From Syngnathus acus (taxonomy: Eukaryota > Chordata > Actinopteri > Syngnathiformes > Syngnathidae), in contig NC_051104.1 in assembly GCF_901709675.1 (NCBI RefSeq), positions 625,001 through 689,000 of the forward strand: 64,000 bases of DNA. Reading direction: 5' to 3'. The notes below the pieces were generated by a model. That model was not told the origin of the DNA, searched no databases, and saw only the letters and a program-made list of their open reading frames with translations. A program made the position numbers and the translations under genes. This document shows, piece after piece, positions 1-10,800 of this stretch. Within the stretch, counting starts at the first letter, position 1; each line of letters opens with the position of its first letter.

Positions 1-594
1 AAACATAGGTAAGTAGTACCAATGCGTTAGATCGAACTTTAGTCAGTTCCGATCATTTTATAGGAGATTGTTTGAGAAACGCGATTGTTTACACTTTGCT
101 GAGGCTCATGGGAGATTGCGAGCTGAGGCTCGTGAGACTTTGCGGATGGCTAATGCTATTGCGATAGCTGCTATACGTACCAGGCTATTTCATGTCAAAA
201 TAGGCTGCTCTGTTAATGTTTCGAGTAAATCTACGGATCGATATGGAAGGGAAACATAGGTAAGTAGTACCAATGCGTTAGATCGAACTTTAGTCAGTTC
301 CGATCATTTTATAGGAGATCGTTTGAGAAACGCGATTGTTTACACTTTGCTGAGGCTCATGGGAGATTGCGAGCTGAGGCTCGTGAGACTTTGCGGATGG
401 CTAATGCTATTGCGATAGCTGCTATACGTACCAGGCTATTTCATGTCAAAATAGGCTGCTCTGTTAATGTTTCGAGTAAATCTACGGATCGATATGGAAG
501 GGAAACATAGGTAAGTAGTACCAATGCGTTAGATCGAACTTTAGTCAGTTCTGATCATTTTATAGGAGATCGTTTGAGAAACGCGATTGTTTAC
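1..594. repeat. 251-bp tandem repeat, about 2.4 units
   Basis: The unit starting AAACATAGGTAAGTAGTACC begins at 1, 252 and 503, giving a 251-bp period. The copies differ at only a few positions by eye. The third copy stops near 594, where the sequence changes abruptly. Inside each unit is a weaker internal duplication, GCTGAGGCTC followed by GAGCTGAGGCTCGTGAG. The window starts at a unit boundary or inside a longer array, so the true length is unknown. The short open frame at 68-259 is repeat sequence, not a gene. It could be a satellite, or an internal tandem array of the DNA element that follows. Confidence 0.9.
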
Positions 595-787
595 AGAGGG
601 CTCGTTGGTTATTGGCTAGTGGATGCATACCGCAACCCTAGTCAACCTCAGTTTGATGCAGTATAGCTTCTATTTTATGCGCCTTATAATCCGGTGCGCC
701 TTATATATGGACAAAGTTTTAAAATGGGCCGTTCATTGAAGGTGCGCCTTATAACCCGGTGCGCCTTTTAGGGCGGAAAATACGGTA
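595..787. repeat. Fragment of an unclassified DNA transposon with GCGCCTTATAA motifs
   Basis: The motif GCGCCTTATAAyCCGGTGCG occurs twice (around 680-700 and 744-765) and is followed by a GGCGGAAAATACGGTA end. I recall this motif from interspersed repeats in fish genomes but cannot assign a superfamily. Its right edge joins an L2 fragment directly, and the L2 reading frame runs into it, so one interrupted the other. No target-site duplication is visible here. Confidence 0.45.
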
Positions 788-2228
788 CATATTAAATAGA
801 ATTGGTCCGAGTACCGATCCCTGTGTGACACCACACGTAACATTATAGAGCTCAGAGGACGTATTGCCATGGACCACTCGGCGCGTCCTGTCTGATAGAT
901 AGGAATAGAACCAGCCTAGTGCTGACCCTGAAATACCAACACAACTTTTAAGACGCTCTAATAAAATATCGAAGTCTATAGTGTCGAAGGCAGCACTAAG
1001 ATCGAGTAGTAACAATACCGATGAAGTGTTTGAATCCTTAGCTATGAGGAGATCATTAGTCACTTTAGCAAGTGCTGTCTCAGTGGAATGATTAGCTCTA
1101 AAACCAGACTGAAAAGATTCATATCGATTATTGGCGACCATGTAATCAATAAGCTGCTGCGCTACTACTTTTTCCAAGAAGTTTTGCTTTGAATGGGAGG
1201 TTTGAAACTGGCCTATAATTACTGAGACAGTCCGGGTCAAGATTTGGTCGCTTAAGTAACGGTTTAATGATAGCGGTTTTAAAGGCTGTTGGCACTATCC
1301 CAGAGGAGCAAGACAGATTAATTATATTTAAGACGGACGGTCCTAAAATTTGAAATAATTATTTAAATAGTTTGGCTGGAAGCGGGTCGAGTAAACATGT
1401 TTGTTTAGCCGCACTAACCAATTGTGTAAGCCTTTCAAGGAACACGCTTTTAAAATTTGAGAGGGTTATTGCATGATCGTCAGCGCCGGTAATCGGCGGT
1501 CTCGACTGAGCGATTGGAATGGTCATCTTGATCTCATCCCTAATGGATTCAATCTTTCGAGCGAAAAATTTCATGAACTCGTCAGCTGAGTGGAAGGAGC
1601 TATCGAGGGTCGGCTGGCGTAGTGTTAGCTTTGCCACTGTATCAAATAGGTATTTAGTATTGTTTTTATTGAGATTAATGACTTGCGAAAAATAACGAGT
1701 TTTTGCTAAGATAAGCGCATCTTTATATTTCAGGAGGCTGTCATGCCATGCCTGATGGAAAACCTCAAGTTTGGTTAAACGCCATCTGCGCTCATGCTTT
1801 CTACATAATTGCTTAAGTGTACGCGTTTCATCTGTGAACCACGGAGTAGGCAATCTGCGGTGAGTTTTCAGACGTAGCGGCGCCACAGAGTCGATGGCAT
1901 TTAACAATGTTGTATTGAATTAATTTGTAAGATTATCAATAGAGCCGATATATGCGGGAAATATGGCAGTTGCCGGCGACAGTAACTCAGATAGCGCAGT
2001 TGCAGTCATGGAGTTAATATTACGGCTGCTATAATTCTGATTGCTCCCTTGTCTTTGACAAAGAACTAAAATTTCAAATTTTATTAAGTAATGATCAGAC
2101 AAAACAGTAGTGTATGGCAGTACTGTTATATTTGAGGTTGCAAGTCCTCGGCATAATACCAGATCTAAGGTATTTCCATTCTTATGCGTTGCTGCCTGTA
2201 TGGCTTGCGTATCAGTTAAAGTCTGCAC
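788..2228 (-). pseudogene. L2-clade LINE fragment, endonuclease end to reverse transcriptase, frameshifted
   Basis: This is a minus-strand remnant of an L2 (Maui-like) non-LTR retrotransposon. Reading downward from about 2220, the frames give the C-terminal end of an APE-type endonuclease (SDHYLIKFE), the linker between endonuclease and reverse transcriptase (about 1907-1359), then FKTAIIKPLLKRPNLDPD near 1290, typical of fish L2 elements. The palm follows with LLLLDLSAAFDTI and CGVTQGSVLGPILF at 1240-790. At least three frame changes and several stops break it, including one at the NYRPVSNLPF block near 1215. The 5' part is missing at 2228, as expected for a 5'-truncated L2. The 3' part is cut at about 787, just after motif B, so the FADD motif is absent. 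It is not functional. It shares orientation with the Rex3 fragment above it and probably inserted into it. Confidence 0.85.
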
Positions 2229-3575
2229 TGCTTCCCCCTCCTGAGATGCCGGATGGTGGACCAAAATTTCCTCGAAGCCGTCCGGAAGTAGTTCTCCATG
2301 GCCTTGCCAAACTCCTCCCACGCCCGGGTTTTTGCCTCAGCAACCGCTGAAGCCAGGTTCCGCTTGGCCATCCGGTACCTGTCAGCTGCCTCCGGGGTCC
2401 CGCAGGCCAAAACGGCCCGATGGGACTCCTTCTTCAGCTTGACGGCATCCCTTACCGCCGGTGTCCACCAGCGGGTTCGGGGATTGCCGCCACGACAGGC
2501 ACCAACCACCTTACGGCCACACCTTACGGCCACACCTTACGGCTGCCTCAACAATTGAGGCACGGAACATGGTCCACTCGGACTCAATGTCCTCCGCCTC
2601 CTCCGGAACGTGGGAAATGCTCTGCCGGAGGTGGGAGTTGAAGCTCTTCCTGACAGGGGATTCTGCCAGACGTTCCCAGCAGACCCTCACAATACGTTTG
2701 GGCCTGCCAGGTCGGATCGGCATCTTCCCCCACCATCGGAGCCAACCCACCACCAGGTGGTGATCAGTTGACAGCTCCGCCCCTCTCTTCACCCGAGTGT
2801 CCAAAACATGACTTCCCAAATCGATGACACGACTACAAAGTCGATCATCGACCTGCGGCCTAGGGTGTCCTGGTGCCAATTGCACACATGGACACCCTTA
2901 TGTTTGAACATGGTGTTCATTATTGACAATCCGTGTCCAGCACAGAAGTCCAATAATAGAACACCGCTCGGGTTCAGATTGGGGGGGCCGTTCCTCCCAA
3001 TCACGCCCTTCCAGGTCTCACTGTCATTGCCCACGTGAGCATTGACGTCACCCAGTAGAACGATGGAGTCCCCAGAAGGAGCGCTCTCCAGCACTTCTTC
3101 CAAGGACTCCAAAAAGGGTGGGTACTCTGAGCTGCTGCGGCGGCTGTGGCTCAGGCAGTAGTGCGGGTCGGTTAGTAACTGGAGTGTTGGCGGTTCGATC
3201 CCAGCTCTGTCACAGTCACATGTTGTTGTGTCCTTAGGCAAGACACTTCACATACCTTGCCTCCAGGTCGCCATTGTAAATGAGAAAGTGTTCTCAATTG
3301 GCTTGCCTGGTAAAACAATGAATTAAAAAAGAAAAAAAAAAAAAAAAGCTGCTGTTTGGTGCATAGACACAAACAACAGTCAGGACCCGTCCCCCCCACC
3401 CGAAGGCGGAGGGAGGCTACCCTCTCGTTCACCGGGGTGCAGGCGCCCAGCCAGGGGGCAATAAATATACCCACACCTGCTCGATGCCGCTCACCGTGGG
3501 CAACCAGAGTGGAAGAGAGTCCAGCCCCTCTCGAGAGGGCTTGTACCGGACCCAAACTGTGTGTGGAGGCAAGTC
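2229..3575 (-). mobile_element. Rex3: Rex3 copy 3, middle part (broken RTE-clade LINE)
   Basis: This matches the two complete Rex3 copies in the window, on the minus strand. It covers roughly residues 127-504 of the 1059-residue product, from the endonuclease (ASTHSLG) to [15 protein letters not shown]. It carries frameshifts and indels: the GDFN motif reads GDVN, and DNA around 2510-2530 repeats CACACCTTACGG. It stops at about 2229 next to the L2 fragment, so the reverse transcriptase and tail are missing here. The upper edge at 3575 is the insertion point of the AT-rich LINE. The rest of the same copy resumes at 11766. A SINE interrupts it at 3138-3346. Confidence 0.9.
3138..3346 (+). mobile_element. 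tRNA-derived SINE with poly-A tail, inserted in Rex3 copy 3
   Basis: The head resembles a tRNA gene: an A-box-like TGGCTCAGGCAGTAGTG near 3145 and a B box GGTTCGATCCC near 3192, the two parts of an internal RNA polymerase III promoter. The body (CCTTAGGCAAGACACTTCAC) is familiar from fish SINEs, and the copy ends in an A-rich tail at about 3325-3347. The 8-bp direct repeat AGCTGCTG at 3130-3137 and 3347-3354 is the target-site duplication. Removing the SINE and one repeat restores the Rex3 sequence seen in the complete copies. It is non-autonomous and should need LINE-encoded machinery. Confidence 0.88.
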
Positions 3576-3638
3576 TTTCGTTTCGTTTCATTTATTTCAA
3601 ACATGTGAAAAAAAGAATAAGATTATTGTACACAATGA

Positions 3639-6600
3639 GTCGTCACCTTATCGTGGTGGAGGGGTTTGCGTGCCCCTATGATCCTAGGAGCCATGTTGTC
3701 TGGGGCTTCATGCCCCTGGTAGGGTCACCCATGGCAAACGGGTCCTAGGTGAGGGGCCAGACAAAGCACGGCTCATCAGCCCCTTATGATGAAAAAAATT
3801 AATGGATCACGTTTTCCCTCGCCCGGACGCGGGTCACCGGGGCCCCCCTCTGGAGCCAGGCCTGGAGGCGGGGCTCGAAGGCGAGCGTCTGGTGGCCGGG
3901 CCTTCGCCCATGGGGCCCGGCCGGGCTCAGCCCGAAAAGGAAACGTGGGTCCCCCTTCCCATGGGCTCACCACCTGTGGGAGGGGCCAAAGGGGTCGGGT
4001 GCATTGCAAGCTGGGCGGCGGCCAAAGGCAGGGACCTTGGCGGTCTGATCCCTGGCTGCAGAAGCTGGCTCTTGGGACATGGAATGTCACCTCTCTGGCT
4101 GGAAAGGAGCCCGAGCTGGTGTGCGAGGCAGAAAAGTTCCGACTAGATATAGTCGGACTTGCCTCCACGCACAGTTTGGGTTCCGGTACAAGCCCTCTCG
4201 AGAGGGGCTGGACTCTCTTCCACTCTGGAGTTGCCCACGGTGAGAGGCGTCGAGCAGGTGTGGGTATACTTATTGCCCCCCGGCTGGGCGCCTGCACATT
4301 GGGGTTCACCCCGGTGAACGAGAGGGTAGCCTCCCTCCGCCTTCGGGTGGGGGGACGGGTCCTGACTGTTGTTTGTGTCTATGCACCAAACGGCAGCTCA
4401 GAGTACCCACCCTTCTTGGAGTCCCTGGAGGAAGTGCTGGAGAGCGCTCCTTCTGGGGACTCCGTCGTTCTACTGGGTGACTTCAATGCTCACGTGGGCA
4501 ATGACAGTGAGACCTGGAAGGGCGTGATTGGGAGGAACGGCCCCCCCGATCTGAACCCGAGCGGTGTTCTATTGTTGGACTTCTGTGCTCGACACGGATT
4601 TTCAATAATGAACACCATGTTCAAACATAAGGGTGTCCATGTGTGCACTTGGCACCAGGACACCCTAGGCCGCAGTTCGATGATCGACTTTGTAGTCGTG
4701 TCATCGGATTTGCGGCCGCATGTTTTGGACACTCGGGCGAAGACAGGGGCGGAGCTGTCAACTGATCACCACCTGGTGGTGGGTTGGCTCCGATGGTGGG
4801 GGAAGATGCCGGTCCGACCTGGCAGACCCAAACGTTCTGTGAGGGTCTGCTGGGAACGTCTGGCGGAATCCCCTGTCAGGAAGAGCTTCAACTCCCACCT
4901 CCGGCAGAGCTTTTCCCACGTCCCGGGGGAGGCGGGGGACATTGAGTCCGAGTGGACCTTGTTCCGCGCCTCCATTGTTGAGGCGGCCGACCGGAGCTGT
5001 GGCCGTAAGGTCATTGGTGCCTGTCGTGGCGGCAATCCCCGAACCCGCTGGTGGACACCGGCGGTAAGGGATGCCGTCAAGCTGAAGAAGGAGTCCTATC
5101 GGGCCGTTTTGGCCTGCGGGACTCCGGAGGCAGCTGACAGGTACCGGGTGGCCAAGCGGAACGCGGCTTCGGCGGTTGCTGAGGCAAAAACCCGGGCGTG
5201 GGAGGAGTTCGGCGAGGCCATGGAGAATGACTTCCGGACGGCTTCGAGGAAATTCTGGTCCACCATCCGGCGTCTCAGGAGGGGGAAGCAGTGCAACGTC
5301 AACATTGTTTACAGTGGAGATGGCGTGCTGCTGACCTCGACTCGGGACGTCGTGTGTCGGTGGGGAGAATACTTCGAAGACCTCCTCAATTCCACCGACA
5401 CGCCTTCCATTGTGGAAGCAGGGCCTGGGGACTCTGAGGCGGACTCTCCAATCTCTGGGGTTGAAGTCACTGAGGTAGTTAAAAAACTCCTCGGTGGCAA
5501 GGCCCCGGGGGTGGATGAGATCCGCCCGGATTTCTTAAGGGCTCTGGATGTTGTGGGGCTGTCATGGCTGACACGTCTCTACAGCATTGCGTGGACATCG
5601 GGGACAGTGCCTCTGGATTGGCAGACTGGGGTGGTGGTTCCCCTCTTTAAGAAGGGGGACCGGAGGGTGTGTTCCAATTACAGGGGAATTACACTCCTCA
5701 GCCTCCCTGGTAAGGTCTATTCAGGGGTGCTGGAGAGGAGGGTCCGTCGGGAGGTCGAACCTCGGATTCAGGAGGAACAGTGTGGCTTTCGTCCTGGCCG
5801 TGGAACAGTGGACCAGCTCTTCACCCTCAACAGGATCCTCGAGGGTGCATGGGAGTTCGCCCAACCAGTCCACATGTGTTTTGTGGACTTGGAGAAGGCG
5901 TTCGACCGTGTCCCTCGGGAGGTTCTGTGGGGGGTGCTTCGGGAGTACGGGGTACCGAGCCAACTGATAAGGGCGGTTCGGTCCCTGTATCACCGATGCC
6001 AGAGTGTGGTCCGCATTTCCGGCAGTAAGTCGGATTCGTTCCCAGTGAGGGTTGGACTCCGCCAAGGCTGCCCTTTGTCACCGATTCTGTTCATAATTTT
6101 TATGGACAGAATTTCTAGGTGCAGCCGAGGCGTTGAGGGTGTCCGGTTTGGGGACCTCAGCATCGCGTCTCTGCTTTTTGCAGACGACGTTGTGCTGTTG
6201 GCTTCTTCAGGCCGTGATCTCCAGCTCTCACTGGAGCGGTTCGCAGCCGAGTGTGAAGCGGTCGGGATGAGGGTCAGCACCTCCAAATCCGAGTCCATGG
6301 TCCTCGATCGGAAAAGGGTGGAATGCCCTCTCCGGATCGGGGATGAGATCCTGCCCCAAGTGGAGGAGTTTAAGTATCTTGGGGTCTTGTTCACGAGTGA
6401 GGGGAGGATGGAGCGTGAGATCGACAGGCGGATCGGTGCAGCGTCGGCAGTAATGCGGACTCTGTACCGGTCCGTCGTGGTAAAGAGAGAGCTGAGCCAA
6501 AAGGCAAAGCTCTCAATTTACCGGTCGATTTACGCTCCTACCCTCACCTATGGTCACGAGCTATGGGTCGTGACCGAAAGAACGAGATCCCGGATACAAG

Positions 6601-6988
6601 CGGCCGAAATGAGTTTTCTCCGCAGGATGTCCGGGCTCTCCCTTAGAGATAGGGTGCGAAGTTCGGTCATCCGGGAGAGACTCGGAGTAGAGTCGCTACT
6701 CCTCCACGTTGAGAGGAGCCAGATGAGGTGGCTCGGGCATCTCATCAGGATGCCTCCTGGACGCCTCCCTGGGGAGGTGTTCCGGGCATGTCCCACCGGT
6801 AGGAGACCCCGGGGACGACCCAGGACGCGCTGGAGAGACTATGTCTCTCGGCTGGCCTGGGAACGCCTTGGGATCCCCCGGGATGAGCTAGATGAAGTAG
6901 CTGGGGAGAGGGAAGTCTGGGAGTCCCTCCTGAAGCTGCTGCCCCCGCGACCCGACCCCGGATAAGCGGAAGAAGATGGATGGATGGA
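3639..6988 (+). mobile_element. Rex3: Complete Rex3 retrotransposon, copy 1
   Basis: A near full-length RTE-clade LINE, flanked by the perfect 10-bp duplication TACACAATGA at 3629-3638 and 6989-6998, inserted in the 3' untranslated region of the AT-rich LINE. It has a 147-bp leader, one long open frame (3786-6965) and a tail of GATG/GGAT repeats at 6975-6988, which replaces a poly-A tail in this family. Family identity rests on two segments I recognise as Rex3 diagnostic primer sites: TGGCAGACTGGGGTGGTGGT at 5619-5638, and the complement of the reverse site at 6063-6083 with one mismatch. It lacks about 9 bases at the 5' end (CCTCCGTGA) found in copies 2 and 3. Confidence 0.93.
3786..6965 (+). 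CDS. Rex3: Rex3 endonuclease/reverse transcriptase polyprotein, copy 1
   Basis: This 1059-residue product would nick target DNA and copy the element RNA into the nick (target-primed reverse transcription). Residues 1-90 are a Gly/Arg/Pro-rich leader. Residues 94-335 are an APE-type endonuclease: GTWN (N100), GDFNAHVG (D232, N234) and STDHH (D327, H328). The place where the family normally carries a catalytic Glu reads GLASTHS (about 126), so that residue is missing. Residues about 605-880 are the reverse transcriptase: FVDLEKAFD (D701), [12 protein letters not shown] and LLFADD (D800, D801). A C-terminal region with [15 protein letters not shown] follows. There is no frameshift or stop. I took the first ATG of the frame, but starts upstream of the endonuclease are not settled. 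Copy 2 differs at about 27 residues by eye. The copy looks young and perhaps competent, apart from the endonuclease question. Confidence 0.93.
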   Translation: MMKKINGSRFPSPGRGSPGPPSGARPGGGARRRASGGRAFAHGARPGSARKGNVGPPSHGLTTCGRGQRGRVHCKLGGGQRQGPWRSDPWLQKLALGTWNVTSLAGKEPELVCEAEKFRLDIVGLASTHSLGSGTSPLERGWTLFHSGVAHGERRRAGVGILIAPRLGACTLGFTPVNERVASLRLRVGGRVLTVVCVYAPNGSSEYPPFLESLEEVLESAPSGDSVVLLGDFNAHVGNDSETWKGVIGRNGPPDLNPSGVLLLDFCARHGFSIMNTMFKHKGVHVCTWHQDTLGRSSMIDFVVVSSDLRPHVLDTRAKTGAELSTDHHLVVGWLRWWGKMPVRPGRPKRSVRVCWERLAESPVRKSFNSHLRQSFSHVPGEAGDIESEWTLFRASIVEAADRSCGRKVIGACRGGNPRTRWWTPAVRDAVKLKKESYRAVLACGTPEAADRYRVAKRNAASAVAEAKTRAWEEFGEAMENDFRTASRKFWSTIRRLRRGKQCNVNIVYSGDGVLLTSTRDVVCRWGEYFEDLLNSTDTPSIVEAGPGDSEADSPISGVEVTEVVKKLLGGKAPGVDEIRPDFLRALDVVGLSWLTRLYSIAWTSGTVPLDWQTGVVVPLFKKGDRRVCSNYRGITLLSLPGKVYSGVLERRVRREVEPRIQEEQCGFRPGRGTVDQLFTLNRILEGAWEFAQPVHMCFVDLEKAFDRVPREVLWGVLREYGVPSQLIRAVRSLYHRCQSVVRISGSKSDSFPVRVGLRQGCPLSPILFIIFMDRISRCSRGVEGVRFGDLSIASLLFADDVVLLASSGRDLQLSLERFAAECEAVGMRVSTSKSESMVLDRKRVECPLRIGDEILPQVEEFKYLGVLFTSEGRMEREIDRRIGAASAVMRTLYRSVVVKRELSQKAKLSIYRSIYAPTLTYGHELWVVTERTRSRIQAAEMSFLRRMSGLSLRDRVRSSVIRERLGVESLLLHVERSQMRWLGHLIRMPPGRLPGEVFRACPTGRRPRGRPRTRWRDYVSRLAWERLGIPRDELDEVAGEREVWESLLKLLPPRPDPG

Positions 6989-7013
6989 TACACAATGAAA
7001 AGACATGACAAAA

Positions 7014-7125
7014 TACATGCATATACATATATACACATACCGACATACCCACATACATACATATACATATATATATACATATAAAAATATACATATACAT
7101 ATATATACATATACACATACACATG
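7014..7125. repeat. (CATATA)n-rich stretch in the LINE 3' untranslated region
   Basis: Irregular CATATA/TACATA repeats lie immediately after the Rex3 copy 1 insertion. On the minus strand they belong to the 3' untranslated region of the AT-rich LINE. Short open frames reading Tyr/Met/Cys-rich peptides here are repeat artefacts. Confidence 0.8.
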
Positions 7126-7207
7126 CCTACAAGCGTAGCAATAAAGATATAACCGCAAAAGAACCATAAGTCACATTCACATGTCTGAAAAGGAGTAGGA
7201 AGAAGTA

Positions 7208-7523
7208 TCCAGCTCAGTGGCCTAGTGGTAGAGTGTCCGCCCTGAGACTGGAAGGTTGTGGGTTCAAACCCCGGCCGGGTCATACCAAAGACTATAAAAA
7301 TGGGACCCATTGCCTCCCTGCTTGGCACTCAGCATTAAGGGTTGGAATTGGGGGGTTAGATCACCAACTGATTCCCGAGCGCGGCACCGCTGCTGCTCAC
7401 TGCTCCCCTCTCCCCCAGGGGATGGATTAAAATCACATGGGGATGGGTTAAATGCAGAGGACAAATTTCACCACACCCAGGTGTGTGTGTGACGATCATT
7501 GGGACTTTAATCTTTAATCTTTA
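7208..7523 (+). mobile_element. tRNA-derived SINE with (CTTTAAT)n tail
   Basis: The tRNA-like head has an A-box-like TAGTGGTAGAGTG at about 7223-7235 and a B box GGTTCAAACCC at 7261-7271. The body includes AAATGCAGAGGACAAATTTC and CACACCCAGG, which I recall from widespread fish SINEs. It ends in three CTTTAAT-type units rather than poly-A. It interrupts the 3' untranslated region of the AT-rich LINE. I see no clear target-site duplication. The head is not a functional tRNA gene: it runs straight into SINE body and no cloverleaf is kept. Confidence 0.82.
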
Positions 7524-7862
7524 ATAACTTATTTAATCCCACCCCCTTTTAATAATCCCTAAATACCCAGCCATAAATCATTTTGCCTCAGTTATCCCAA
7601 CAAAATACTAAATTACTAAATTATCTCCCACCTGCTGCTCGCTTAACACTAAACATGTACCTACACACTATTAATACATACGTATATTTCACACACAGAC
7701 ACTTAACGTACATACACACCTCAAATACAACACAAAGATACCTGAATGGTAGAAATAAACAAAATAAAACAAAAAATAAAAAACAGCCTGAACAAAACAA
7801 TGACAAACAGACAAAACCAACAAAGAAACGTAAATCAATAATTACTAAGCACCCCATGATAC

Positions 7863-10800
7863 TCATACACCCTCATTTCTGTACCTTGTAAAAATAATTT
7901 CTTCTTTATATCTTTTTTTAAACTGATAGATGTTTGAACATTCCCTGAGCGTTTCCTCCAAAGTATTCCATAACTTAACTCCACATATTGAAATACAGAA
8001 TGTTTTTTTTGTTGTGCGTGCCTTCCTTATCCTGTAATTAAATGTCCCCCTTAAATTATAACCCCCTTCCCTCCCAATGAAAAGATTCTGAATATTAGTT
8101 GGCAACAGATTATTTTTTGCTTTGTAAAGTATTTGTGCTGTCCGGAATTCCACTATATCTCTGAGTTTGATGAGTTTTGACTCTAAGAATAATGAATTTG
8201 TATGATCCCTGTATCCTGCCCCATGAATGATCCGTATTGCTTTTTTTTGTAAAATAATAAGTGGATATATTGTGCTTATGTAATTATTACCCCAGATTTC
8301 TACACAATACATGAAATATGGAAGAACTAGTGTATTATAAAGGATGCGAAGTGTTGTATGATCCAGAGCCTGTTTTGCTCTATTTAATACTGCGATGCAC
8401 CTTGAGATTTTAGTTTGTACATGTTTAACTTGTGATTTCCAACTGATCTTATCATCTATTGTCACCCCTAAAAATTTAATCTTATTCACTCTTTCAATAA
8501 TAACCCCATCCAGCTTTATCTCTAGTTTCAAATTAGTTCTGTGATTACCAAAAAGTATTGCTCTTGTTTTGCTTAGGTTTAAGGATAATTTATTGCTGTC
8601 CAACCATACCTTTAATTGACTTAATTCATTATTTATTAGTGTTGTTAAGGTGTGTAAATCACTACCAGAACAAAAAATATTTGTGTCATCTGCAAACAAA
8701 ACCATCTTCAAAATATGTGATACCTTGCATATATCATTTATATATAATATAAAAAGTTTAGGGCCCAACACTGACCCCTGAGAGACGCCACAACTAATGT
8801 CCAACCACGTTGAACAAGTGTCACCCAACTTCACAAACTGCTTCCTTTTTGTGAAATAGCTCTTGATCCATTCTAACGGTTTCCCCCTGATGCCATACCG
8901 ATGTAATTTATTGAATAATATTTCATGATTTATTGTGTCAAATGCCTTTCTTAGATCAATGAATATCCCAACTGTATATTGTTTTAGGTCTATTGCGTTA
9001 GTAATTTCCTCCACTGAGTCAATTAGTGCCAGTGATGTTGCTCTGTTGGATCTAAATCCATATTGACTTTCAGTGAGTATTTTATATTTATCTATAAATT
9101 TGTCCAGTCGTTTATTGAAAAGTTTTTCCAGTATTTTAGAAAATTGTGATAGTAATGATACAGGTCTGTAGTTTGTGAAGTGGTGTTTGTTCCCGGTTTT
9201 ATACAAAGGTATGATTTTTGCTATTTTCATTTTATCTGGAAATATACCGGTCTGAAATGATAGGTTACAGATGTATGTTAATGGTTTAGAGATCCCCTCA
9301 ATCACTCGTTTTACGGTAATCATATCAATGTCATCACAGTCTTTGGATGTCTTGTTTGTGCATTGGGAGACTATCTTTATAATTTCTTTCTCATCCGCTG
9401 CTTTGAGGAACATTGAGCTCAGATTCCTATCTATTAAACTATTACACTGCTCCTCAGTTGTTACTGAATCTGGTATTTGTTTGGCCAGATCAGGTCCCGT
9501 ATTTACAAAGAATGTATTGAAGTTATCAGCCACTTCTTGCATATCATACTTCTCAGTATTCCTGATAATAAAATATTTAGGATAATAAATTTTTTTAGAG
9601 CCATTTTTTATTACAGTATTCATTATATTCCATATTTCTTTGGTGTTATTTTTATTATCATTTAATATTTTACTATAGTATTCTTTTCTAGCAGCTCTTT
9701 TAATATTAGTTAGTTTATTCTTATATTGTTTATATTTATTTTCTGACTCTTTAGTTCTCTGTCTTATAAATTCTCTGTAAAGTGTATTTTTCTTTTTACA
9801 GGCATTTTGTAAGCCCTTTGTGATCCAGGGATGATCTACATACTTTAGTTTCCTATTATTTACTTTTACAGGACAGTATTTGTCATATAACCTTTTGAAA
9901 TTTTTTAAGAATTCCTCATATGCACAGTTAATATTATTTTCATTGTATATAATATCCCAGTTTTGTGACATTAAACCATTTTTAAATGCGTTTATTGTTT
10001 CTTCTGTTTTAATTCTTCTGTATTCCTGTTTTTTGGCCGGTTGGATAATTTTATAGTTGTCATCAAATACCATAAAAACTGGCAAATGGTCACTGATGTC
10101 GCTGACTAATAACCCACTTATGGTGTTGTTTAAAATGTCATTTGTGAATATATTATCAATAAGAGTGGCACAGTGAGAAGTTATTCTGGTTGGTCTAGTG
10201 ATTTTTGGATACAAGTTCATGCTATATATTGTGTTAACAAAGTGTTCGGTCAGGTTGTGCTTGTTTGGATTGAGTAAATCAATGTTGAAGTCCCCACAGA
10301 TGAAAATTGTTTTGCAACCGATTTTTGAAAACACCTCCTCCATCCATTCTGTGAACAGTTCAATGGTAGAACCTGGTGTCCGATATATACAGCTAATGAT
10401 CACATTTTTCTTTTTTTCCTTGAGTATTTCAATTGTTATGCATTCCAATATGTTGTTAACTACCATTGACATATCCTTTATCACCCTGACGTTTAATGTC
10501 TTTTCCACATAGATCGCAACTCCTCCTCCACCTTTGTTTTGTCGATCTATGTGTATAAAGTCATATCCCTCCAGCTCAAAGTCCGCCCCTTTTACTGTGT
10601 TGATCCATGTTTCCGTTATTGCAATAATGTTGAATGGGCGAGTAAACTGATGAAGATAATCCTTAATGTTTGTAAAGTTGGCATACAGACTCCTACTGTT
10701 AATATGTATAATAGACAGTTTGCTATCTTTATTGATTCTATTAAATTCTTCATCAGTATAATAACTGCAGTTATTGTTGATTGAGTTAAAGAAGTTGTTA

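Noticed and set aside
1-594. CRISPR-like or other spaced repeat array
   Set aside because: The units are contiguous 251-bp tandem copies without short repeats and unique spacers, in a vertebrate genome.
4490-5500. Minus-strand open frames of 60-104 codons inside Rex3 copy 1 (repeated in copy 2)
   Set aside because: They are antisense shadows of the GC-rich polyprotein frame and appear identically in both copies for that reason.
7211-7285. tRNA gene
   Set aside because: A and B boxes are present, but the sequence continues into SINE body and no cloverleaf or anticodon arm is preserved.
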